Below are positions 44,758 through 52,745 of a stretch of 64,000 bases of DNA, in pieces. A program made the position numbers and the translations under genes. The stretch comes from Shewanella psychrophila (lineage in GTDB: Bacteria; Pseudomonadota; Gammaproteobacteria; Enterobacterales; Shewanellaceae). The notes below the pieces were generated by a model. The model worked only from the letters and a program-made list of their open reading frames with translations. It ran no database searches and was not told the origin of the DNA. Position 1 is the first letter of the stretch; the number at the start of each line of letters is the position of its first letter. The stretch spans positions 4,030,001 through 4,094,000 of the forward strand of contig NZ_CP014782.1 in NCBI RefSeq assembly GCF_002005305.1, given 5' to 3'.

Positions 44758-46647
44758 ATGAATACTCTCTTTATGAATAGCCTGTTGATGACAATCCCTC
44801 TGCTTCCTCTGTGCAGCGCGGTGATGCTAATCTTATTTCAACCAAATGTTCTGTGGGCAAGAATACTTGGTGTTAGCTCAGTCAGTCTGGCAGCGCTATT
44901 AGCTATCACACTCAATATACAAGTCTGGGAGCATGAGTTATTTATCATTCAGGCATCCTTTGGAGAATGGCTGAATATTAACACTTCAGAATTAGCTTCC
45001 TTAGCGCAGGCTTCACAAGATGTAAGCTCCATAAACCTGAATTTTGGCCTGTACTTAGATCCTTTATCTTTAGTGATGATCACCATCATCTGCTGTATCG
45101 GCACCCTTATCCATATATATTCAGCAAGCTATATGATCCCAGATACAGATCAATGTCGCTTCTTCGCCTACTTAAACCTATTTGTATCCTCTATGCTCAT
45201 TCTGGTACTTGCCGACAATTTGGTGCTCCTCTATCTGGGATGGGAGGGTGTGGGCCTGTGTAGCTACCTCTTAATTGGTTTTTGGTATCAAAAAACTGAC
45301 AATAACAGTGCCGCTAATAAAGCTTTTATCATCACCCGCATCGGCGACACAGCCATGTTAATTGGTATTATTTTACTGTTTTATCAATTCGATACCTTAA
45401 ATATTCAGCAAATACAGCAACAATCTCAAGCATTACTGCAGCTTAATACCGCGGGAGAGAGTCAATTAATTGCACTCTCATGTTTACTGTTATTTGCTGG
45501 CGCTGCGGGAAAGTCGGCGCAGATGCCATTACACTCCTGGTTACCCGATGCCATGGCTGGCCCGACTCCGGTAAGTGCGCTCATTCATGCGGCGACTATG
45601 GTGACTGCCGGTGTCTACTTGATCGCAAGAAACGACACCCTTTACCAACTCGCCCCTCAGGTACTACTTTTTATCGCCATCATTGGATTACTAACCGTGC
45701 TGCTTGGCGCAACTTCGGCACTGTTTCAAACGGATCTTAAGCGCATATTGGCTTACTCAACCATCAGTCAGCTTGGTTATATGTTCCTAGCCTTAGGTGT
45801 AGGCGCAGCATCGACGGCCATCTTTCATCTGATGACCCATGCATTTTTCAAGGCCCTGCTGTTTCTCAGCGCTGGGGCATTAATCTATTGCATGAACCAT
45901 GAGCAAGACATAATGAAGATGGGCGGTCTGGGAAAGAAACTCCCTTTACTAACACTCAGCTTTGCCATAGGTTGTGCCGCCCTGGCCTCTTTACCTATGA
46001 CATCGGGGTTCTTCAGTAAGGAGTTAATTTTAGAACAGCTGGCAGCGGCTGAGCGACCACTCCTGTGGTGGGGAGCCTTGTTAGGCGCATTTTTTACTGC
46101 GCTGTATAGTGCAAAGTTATTTTTTATCATTTTTTTGGGAAAACTCGGTCATTCGCCCAGCCATAAAACCCCAAAGGTTATGGGAGCAGTCCTCATCGTC
46201 TTGATGATGCTATCCTTACTCGGCGGGGTTCAACCCCAAGGGGTGATACACCTGTTTGGCGAGTTAACCGATAGTTCATCTTCAATGCTGACACCAATCG
46301 AGCATTGGTTACCTATTCTAGTGCCGTTAATCGGTGTGCTCTTAGCTTGGTTTCTGTTCGGTCAAACAAGAGAAGATGAACGAGCCAATAATCTTATTTT
46401 AAGCCGTTTTATGCGTGCAGGCTGGGGCTTCGATACTTTATTCAATATCGTTTTTGTCGCACCTTTTAAAAAACTCACCTTCCTCAACCGCCACGACATC
46501 ATAGATACGAGCTTTCGTGTACTCGAGAAAGTTAGCTATCGCCTCCATTTGATGTTTAATCGACTGCAAACAGGGCAACTAAGAAGCTACAGCGCTAGCC
46601 TGATCCTGTTCAGCATCTTAGCCATCGCTTGGGGAGTCATAAGATGA
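44758..46647 (+). CDS. nuoL: NADH-quinone oxidoreductase subunit L
   Basis: NuoL is the distal antiporter-like proton pump with a long lateral helix. The 629-residue protein has LVLLYLGWEGVGLCSYLLIG (key Glu), then KSAQMPLHSWLPDAMAGPTP and VSALIHAATMVTAGVYLI (key Lys and His), and KRILAYSTISQLGYMFLALG. The amphipathic C-terminal region ends in a last anchoring helix. The stop overlaps the nuoM start by four bases. Confidence 0.96.
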   Translation: MNTLFMNSLLMTIPLLPLCSAVMLILFQPNVLWARILGVSSVSLAALLAITLNIQVWEHELFIIQASFGEWLNINTSELASLAQASQDVSSINLNFGLYLDPLSLVMITIICCIGTLIHIYSASYMIPDTDQCRFFAYLNLFVSSMLILVLADNLVLLYLGWEGVGLCSYLLIGFWYQKTDNNSAANKAFIITRIGDTAMLIGIILLFYQFDTLNIQQIQQQSQALLQLNTAGESQLIALSCLLLFAGAAGKSAQMPLHSWLPDAMAGPTPVSALIHAATMVTAGVYLIARNDTLYQLAPQVLLFIAIIGLLTVLLGATSALFQTDLKRILAYSTISQLGYMFLALGVGAASTAIFHLMTHAFFKALLFLSAGALIYCMNHEQDIMKMGGLGKKLPLLTLSFAIGCAALASLPMTSGFFSKELILEQLAAAERPLLWWGALLGAFFTALYSAKLFFIIFLGKLGHSPSHKTPKVMGAVLIVLMMLSLLGGVQPQGVIHLFGELTDSSSSMLTPIEHWLPILVPLIGVLLAWFLFGQTREDERANNLILSRFMRAGWGFDTLFNIVFVAPFKKLTFLNRHDIIDTSFRVLEKVSYRLHLMFNRLQTGQLRSYSASLILFSILAIAWGVIR

Positions 46648-48248
46648 TGTTATTCTTATTAGTCTTAATTCCACTCTTTGGTGGAATGATTGCATGGTAC
46701 AGCCAAACCTTTAATTCAAAGCTGCCACGAAGAATATCCCTATTCACACTTCTAGCCAGCTTGGCTTATATCAGCATTCTGGCATTAACGAGTCCACTTC
46801 CTCGAAGCAGTCAATGGCTTTTCGATGAAAGCCATGTGTGGATTGACAGACTTAACATCACGGCTCATTTTTCTATGGATGGCCTTAGCCTGATCTTGAT
46901 ATTACTGACCTTATTGATAGGCCTAGCCGCACTATCTTCAGCCTGGAGCGAGATTGAAAAACATCAGGGATTTTTTTACTTCAATTTTCTATGGACCTTA
47001 GCCGGGATCATTGGCGTATTTCTGGCGATGGACCTCTTGCTTTTCTTCGTCTTCTGGGAGGTGATGTTAGTCCCCATGTACTTTCTTATTGCCATTTGGG
47101 GACATGAAAACCGTCGATATGCGGCTTTAAAGTTCTTTCTGTTTACCCAAGCAGGTGGATTATTGATGCTGCTGAGCATCATAGCCTTAGTGGTGTTTCA
47201 TTATCAGGAAACCGGCCAGCTTAGCTTCGACTATCATGTGTTAATACTTGCGCCCATTACCTCCCCGATGGCCATTTGGATCAGTTTAGGTTTTATTATC
47301 GCTTTTCTGGTCAAGCTGCCCGCTTTTCCTTTTCATCCCTGGTTACCCGACGCCCACACACAAGCCCCCACTCCGGCGAGTATCATACTGGCGGCGATAC
47401 TATTAAAAACAGGCGGTTATGGCATCATCCGGTTTGTACTCCCCCTGTTTCCCGATGCGGTACACTTTTGGTCGCCGCTTATGATGACGCTCGCCGTGGC
47501 GAGTATCATCTACGGTGCCTTGATGGCATTTTCTCAGCATGACTTGAAACGCATCGTGGCCTATTCGAGTGTGAGTCATATGGGTTTCGTACTGCTAGGT
47601 TGTTTTAGCCTGAACATGATTGCACTTCAGGGTGCCGTAATGCAGATGCTGGCTCACGGCCTGAGCAGTGCGGCACTATTTATGTTAGTTGGCCTGATAC
47701 AACAAAGATTTCATACCCGAGATCTGCATCAATTTGCTGGCTTATGGCGGTATTTACCTCAGTTGAGCGCCATGGGACTCTTTTTCGCCATCGCTTCACT
47801 AGGTATGCCGGGGTTGGGTAATTTTATTGGGGAGTTTCTTATACTTGTCGGCAGCTTAGAACAGCATGCTAACTTTGCCGTACTTGCCTCCTTGGGCTTG
47901 ATACTAGGCGCAGTGTATTCCTTACGCATGATCCAGAAAAGTTTCTTCGGGCCTTTTCGAGCCAAAGACTCAGATCCATCCCGTCCAGTTCCCACCATGG
48001 AAGTACAATCAAACTTAGCATCTATGTCTACAGATGACACAGCTAGCACCGAAGTCCCTGAATACAAAAAAACACCAGAACACCCAACTCCATATCCTGA
48101 TCTGAGCCTAAAAGAGAAGTTGACACTAATGTCGATCGCGGCGGGCTTAGTCCTTTTAGGACTCCACCCTCAACCACTATTGGATATGCTAGAACAGCCA
48201 TTAACTCAAGTGTTAACACTTTACGCCATTGCAGGAAGTGCATTATGA
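46644..48248 (+). CDS. nuoM: NADH-quinone oxidoreductase subunit M, with extended loop
   Basis: NuoM is the second antiporter-like pump. The 534-residue protein has FFVFWEVMLVPMYFLIAIWG (key Glu), VKLPAFPFHPWLPDAHTQAP and ASIILAAILLKTGGYGIIRF (key Lys), and RIVAYSSVSHMGFVLLG. Between the last two helices a polar loop of about 60 residues (KDSDPSRPVPTMEVQ onward) is longer than in E. coli. The start is the ATG in AAGATGATG that overlaps the nuoL stop; an upstream frame adds five unlike residues. It overlaps nuoN by four. Confidence 0.95.
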   Translation: MMLFLLVLIPLFGGMIAWYSQTFNSKLPRRISLFTLLASLAYISILALTSPLPRSSQWLFDESHVWIDRLNITAHFSMDGLSLILILLTLLIGLAALSSAWSEIEKHQGFFYFNFLWTLAGIIGVFLAMDLLLFFVFWEVMLVPMYFLIAIWGHENRRYAALKFFLFTQAGGLLMLLSIIALVVFHYQETGQLSFDYHVLILAPITSPMAIWISLGFIIAFLVKLPAFPFHPWLPDAHTQAPTPASIILAAILLKTGGYGIIRFVLPLFPDAVHFWSPLMMTLAVASIIYGALMAFSQHDLKRIVAYSSVSHMGFVLLGCFSLNMIALQGAVMQMLAHGLSSAALFMLVGLIQQRFHTRDLHQFAGLWRYLPQLSAMGLFFAIASLGMPGLGNFIGEFLILVGSLEQHANFAVLASLGLILGAVYSLRMIQKSFFGPFRAKDSDPSRPVPTMEVQSNLASMSTDDTASTEVPEYKKTPEHPTPYPDLSLKEKLTLMSIAAGLVLLGLHPQPLLDMLEQPLTQVLTLYAIAGSAL

Positions 48249-49717
48249 ACATTCACTACCTTCCGGCCAGTATATTATTGGCTACTATTTTAATCTTACT
48301 GTTGAGTATTGCTTTAAAACGATCGCACATTCATGCTTTTGTGATCACAGGTGCTGGTTTGATTGCTGCTTGTCTGGCTCAAGTCTCCTTAATTGAAGCC
48401 CCTGCCATGTCTGAGCTACTATTTATTTTTACCCCGATAAATGTCTTTATTTCTGCCGGGTTATTAGCCATCTTAGTCTTTCTCTGGTCTCAACTTTATC
48501 ATTGGCTGGATAAATCAGGTAACACCAATGAAGAGTATTACCTGCTGTTATTGATGGCGACTCTTGGTGCTGTGTCCATGATTGTCAGTCAACATTTCGC
48601 CAGCTTCTTTTTATCCTTAGAGCTAATGAGTCTCTCTTTCGTTGGGCTTATCGCCTATTCAAGAAACATCCCGAATAGTCAGGAAGCGGGCGTTAAGTAT
48701 CTGGTGTTATCCGCCAGCGCTTCGGCTTTAATACTCATGGGTGTCGCCCTTATATATCTGCAAACGGGAAGCCTGACATTCGACGCCTTGTCTACAAACA
48801 GCCTGCAACAGCTAACAAGTTTCCCTCTGAAACAAGATATTTATGAGTATGATCCTACTCGATTAAATTCGCTAAATTTAACCACGACCGGTATGATTTT
48901 TATTCTCATAGGCCTTTGTTTCAAACTGTCTCTGGTACCTTGTCATCTGTGGGTCGCGGATATTTTTGAAGGAGCCCCCCTGCCTACTACGGCCCTCTTG
49001 GCTATCGTCTCCAAACTAGCGTCCTTTATCGTGTTATGGAGAATGTTCAGTTATGGCGAATGGCAAACAAACAGCACAATTTTAGACATCATTGCCCTGA
49101 TCGCAGTCACATCTATGCTCATCGGTAACTTGTTAGCACTCCAACAAGATAGACTGTTAAGAATATTGGCCTTCTCCTCTATCTCTCATTTTGGTTACTT
49201 GCTGATTATTTTGTTATTGCTCCAGACTAATGCCAGCCTGCTTAAAGATATAAGTTTTAACCTTGAGGCGATGATTTTTTATTTACTTGCCTATATGATC
49301 ACCTTAACGGGGACTTTCTCTGTTTTGATGCAACTGGAAAACAACACCTCAATCACTCAGATAACCGGGCTATTCTGGCGGCAACCATTACAGGCAACAA
49401 GTTTAAGTGTGCTCATGCTGTCGTTAGCCGGAATACCACTTACCATAGGCTTTATGGGGAAATTCTACCTAGTCACTGCAACCATCTCTGGCCAGCTTTG
49501 GTGGCCAATGGGCTTCTTGGTAATTGCCAGTGTAATAGGGCTATATTTCTATCTTAGGATCATCATGGCCATGCTAGCTAAAGCTGACACCTCCTCAGTC
49601 CCCTCTAAATTAGGCATGAAAGACAGACTTACCTCTTGGTTCATTATTGTAACTGTCATAGGCATCGGAACTTTTCCCAGCTTATTTTCTGAGATGCTCA
49701 AGGCAGTCACTCACTAA
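48245..49717 (+). CDS. nuoN: NADH-quinone oxidoreductase subunit N
   Basis: NuoN is the third antiporter-like pump and the last gene of the operon. The 490-residue protein has FFLSLELMSLSFVGLIAYSR, KLSLVPCHLWVADIFEGAPL, ALLAIVSKLASFIVLW and RILAFSSISHFGYLLI, with about fourteen helices. No strong intrinsic terminator was found after it; the next gene starts 145 bp later. Confidence 0.95.
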   Translation: MNIHYLPASILLATILILLLSIALKRSHIHAFVITGAGLIAACLAQVSLIEAPAMSELLFIFTPINVFISAGLLAILVFLWSQLYHWLDKSGNTNEEYYLLLLMATLGAVSMIVSQHFASFFLSLELMSLSFVGLIAYSRNIPNSQEAGVKYLVLSASASALILMGVALIYLQTGSLTFDALSTNSLQQLTSFPLKQDIYEYDPTRLNSLNLTTTGMIFILIGLCFKLSLVPCHLWVADIFEGAPLPTTALLAIVSKLASFIVLWRMFSYGEWQTNSTILDIIALIAVTSMLIGNLLALQQDRLLRILAFSSISHFGYLLIILLLLQTNASLLKDISFNLEAMIFYLLAYMITLTGTFSVLMQLENNTSITQITGLFWRQPLQATSLSVLMLSLAGIPLTIGFMGKFYLVTATISGQLWWPMGFLVIASVIGLYFYLRIIMAMLAKADTSSVPSKLGMKDRLTSWFIIVTVIGIGTFPSLFSEMLKAVTH

Positions 49718-49862
49718 CAGACTTTTAAACCTTGATGGCAAATATAAACTTACTCACAAGTTCGTAAAATTTAACCTAATCATGGGGAAATCATACTGTT
49801 ATTTTCACATAGCGTGATAGAGTGATTTGCGTTTTACTTATATAACAGAGCCCAAGATTATT

Positions 49863-50936
49863 ATGCCTTTTTATCAATCTCCACAGGATATCAGTGCTTT
49901 CGATGCTAAATTTGAAGCACAAAAAATCGCTTTCGCTCCCATCAGCTTTCAAGTTGCACGCTGTTTACTAAAGTTTGGCATATTAGAGCAGATAGATGCC
50001 GCGGGTAAATCAGGCTGTTTACTCGAAGAAATTCAACTGAGCACTCAGTTATCCGAATACGCCGTGAGTGTATTACTGGATATGGGCCTAAGCATGAGAC
50101 TGATTTGGAATAAAGATGAATACTATCATATAGATAAAATAGGTAACTTCTTATTGAATGACGATATGGCCAAGGTTAATCTAAACTTTGTCCATGATGT
50201 CTGCTACCAAGGTCTATTTGAGTTAGAGGCGTCACTCGTCGAAGGGAAGCCAAAGGGATTATCAGTATTCGGGGACTGGGACACTATCTACCCCACTCTC
50301 AGTGAGCTACCCGAGAAAGTAAAACAGAGTTGGTTCGAGTTCGATCACTACTATTCAGATCATGCTTTTGGCCAACTGCTACCACTAATATTTAAAAGCG
50401 ATCCTAAACATATCATCGATGTTGGTGGTAATACAGGTAAATGGGCTTTGGCATGTACTGGCTACAACAGTGACGTAAATGTCACTATTATGGATCTTCC
50501 AGGTCAACTCAATGTCGCATTAAAAAATGCAGCAGATAAAGGTGTAGCCAGCCGGGTTAATGGATTTGAATGCAATCTTTTAGACCAGTCACAAGCTTTC
50601 TGTCCCGAGGGCGACCTATACTGGATGAGCCAATTTTTAGATTGCTTCTCTAAGGCGCAAATTTTAAGCATTCTGCAAAGAACTGCCCAGAGTATGACGA
50701 CGCAGAGTGAACTATGCATTTTAGAAACTTACTGGGACAGACAACCGTTCGAAGCAGGCGCGTACTGCGTCAATGCCACGTCTATTTACTTCACTGCCAT
50801 GGCCAATGGCGACAGTAGGATGTACCACTCTAAAGATATGCTAAAACTTATCTCGCAAGCAGGCCTGTATGTCGATGAAGATATCGACGATATTGGGCTG
50901 GGGCATACCTTGCTTCGTTGTAAACTGAAGCCTTAA
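49863..50936 (+). CDS. O-methyltransferase-like SAM-dependent methyltransferase
   Basis: A 357-residue protein of the acetylserotonin/caffeate O-methyltransferase type. An N-terminal winged-helix dimerisation domain (about 25-105: ISFQVARCLLKFGILEQID, LSEYAVSVLLDMGLS) precedes a Rossmann SAM-binding domain with IIDVGGNTGKWALA, VTIMDLPGQLNVA and DLYWMSQFLDCFSK. In relatives the catalytic His lies near that last block, but here the matching position is Gln/Phe, so chemistry is doubtful. The start is the ATG giving MPFYQSPQD. The substrate is unknown. It is not obviously linked to nuo. Confidence 0.75.
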   Translation: MPFYQSPQDISAFDAKFEAQKIAFAPISFQVARCLLKFGILEQIDAAGKSGCLLEEIQLSTQLSEYAVSVLLDMGLSMRLIWNKDEYYHIDKIGNFLLNDDMAKVNLNFVHDVCYQGLFELEASLVEGKPKGLSVFGDWDTIYPTLSELPEKVKQSWFEFDHYYSDHAFGQLLPLIFKSDPKHIIDVGGNTGKWALACTGYNSDVNVTIMDLPGQLNVALKNAADKGVASRVNGFECNLLDQSQAFCPEGDLYWMSQFLDCFSKAQILSILQRTAQSMTTQSELCILETYWDRQPFEAGAYCVNATSIYFTAMANGDSRMYHSKDMLKLISQAGLYVDEDIDDIGLGHTLLRCKLKP

Positions 50937-51081
50937 TACTAATCAGTATTGAAAGCTAGAAATCAGTAGCTAGGTTTCTACCGATTAAATTAAATTGAAT
51001 GCATGAGTAAATAGAATCAAATATTTTTAAGCGTTCTATTCCCTTAACATTAAGTCATCACTTAATTACTAGGGAATAGAA

Positions 51082-52068
51082 ATGAAATCTACTCTTAAAC
51101 AGCTCTCTAATAGCGCCTCACGTTTACCTAGCCCTATGGCGGGCTTAGCACTCGCTATTGCGAGCCTAGGTTGGGCATGGGAAAGCATGTTGCCAACTAT
51201 GGACGGTCGCGGTCAAACAATAAGCGCAGCTATTGCGGCCATTTTGCTGGCAAGCCTCGTCATCAAATTTGTACTTCATCCAAGAATTTTAAAAGAAGAG
51301 CTCACCCATCCAGTGATTGGCAGCGTGATCCCAACTTTTGCCATGGCACTTATGGTTATATCCAATTCCATTGGTCAATACTCAGCATCTACAGGTCAAA
51401 TAATCTGGTTACTTGCCATACTCATCCACCTTGTATTTTTGAGTATGTTCGTTTTCTATAGAGCAATAGATTTTAAATTGGAGCATATGGTGCCAAGCTG
51501 GTTTGTACCACCTATTGGGATAATAGTCGCAGCCGTCAGCTTCCCGAGTAATGCAGACACAGCCACTCAGAACCTTCAATGGATTGCCAACGGCACATTA
51601 AACTTCGGTATGTTGTGTTACCTAATAATGCTACCAATCATGCTATATCGTTTGATATTTTGTGCCCCTATCGCCGATGCGGCTAAACCAACCATCGCCA
51701 TATTAGCTGCTCCAGCTAGCTTATCTTTGGCTGGTTACCTAACTATCAGTAGCCAACCTTCAATTGTTGTTGTCGCACTGCTACTAAGTATTGCAATCTT
51801 GATGACATCGGTTATCTACTTGGCCTTCTTTCATCTACTAAGACTCCCCTTCTCACCTGGGTATGCAGCATTTACCTTCCCCATGGTCATAGGGGCGACA
51901 GCGCTATTTAAAACCTACTACTGGCTAACTGAGACCTATGGAACCAATCAATTCACCCATTTTATCGAGCAAGCCGCTAAGGGAGAACTGTTTATTGCAA
52001 CGGCAGTGGTCATATATGTCGCATATCGTTATTTATCTCATTACAGTCCTAATGGATGGAAAGCATAA
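51082..52068 (+). CDS. TDT/TehA-like transporter (SLAC1 superfamily)
   Basis: A 328-residue membrane protein with about ten helices. SRLPSPMAGLALAIASLGWAWE near the N terminus, VIGSVIPTFAMALMVISNSI, MVPSWFVPPIGIIVAAVSFP and FSPGYAAFTFPMVIGATAL fit the TehA/dicarboxylate-tellurite family. Related proteins are anion channels or exporters; the substrate is unknown. A purine-rich GGGAATAG tract precedes the start. It is the only gene between the methyltransferase and the TonB-dependent receptor. Confidence 0.85.
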   Translation: MKSTLKQLSNSASRLPSPMAGLALAIASLGWAWESMLPTMDGRGQTISAAIAAILLASLVIKFVLHPRILKEELTHPVIGSVIPTFAMALMVISNSIGQYSASTGQIIWLLAILIHLVFLSMFVFYRAIDFKLEHMVPSWFVPPIGIIVAAVSFPSNADTATQNLQWIANGTLNFGMLCYLIMLPIMLYRLIFCAPIADAAKPTIAILAAPASLSLAGYLTISSQPSIVVVALLLSIAILMTSVIYLAFFHLLRLPFSPGYAAFTFPMVIGATALFKTYYWLTETYGTNQFTHFIEQAAKGELFIATAVVIYVAYRYLSHYSPNGWKA

Positions 52069-52745
52069 ATAGAGTAGTAGTATCAAAGAAAACAATTTTT
52101 GATCCTTTATCAGTACACTAAGTGAGTATTTATCCCAGCCATCAGCTTATGTTGGCTGACCTCAACCCCTTACATTTTTATTTTGCCAATAATAAAAACA
52201 ACACATTAAAATTATTTACAAGTACATCAAACGTGTAAAATCGCTTGTATTTTAAACAAATAAAATTCAAAAAAGGAGAGTGAAAAAAGTGATCGGAATC
52301 ACAATATGACTACAATTGTTTCAACTGAACACTTTTTATCTTATCTTTTAATTAAATAGATGTTAAAGATTTAACAACCTGAAACATGCAGGCGAGCGTA
52401 CACAAATTAAACCAGAACAATAAATAGCCAAATAATAATAATCCGCTCACAATTACCACTCAACATATTGATTAACATATTCACACCAACACGAGATGTT
52501 AAGTTGAGCGGCTAAGTGTGTTATTAAAACGTAACGGGCAGAGTTAACCCCCTTCACTTACACACTATTGCAGATGTTACCACTACGTGCTTATATCCCA
52601 CCTCTAGCAACATTGTTTAGTATTCGCCTAGCCTTATTAACAAGCGTACACATTGCTGTATTCGTTGCTATATAAAAACCAAACACCAAAATAAAAATTA
52701 AACACCAAATTATTAATAAACATAATAAGTGTCAGGGAGAACAAA
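52069..52745. other. Long AT-rich leader region of the TonB-dependent receptor
   Basis: No gene supported in 677 bp. It contains a hairpin (CAGCCA / TGGCTG) near 52,137, a CRP-like palindrome listed separately, and presumably a long untranslated leader or distant promoter for the receptor gene. Confidence 0.45.
52288..52303. promoter_or_regulatory. CRP-like site AGTGA-N6-TCACA
   Basis: Nine of ten consensus bases of the TGTGA-N6-TCACA motif, with A-rich flanks, about 440 bp before the receptor start. It suggests catabolite-type control if a promoter lies close by. Confidence 0.5.
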
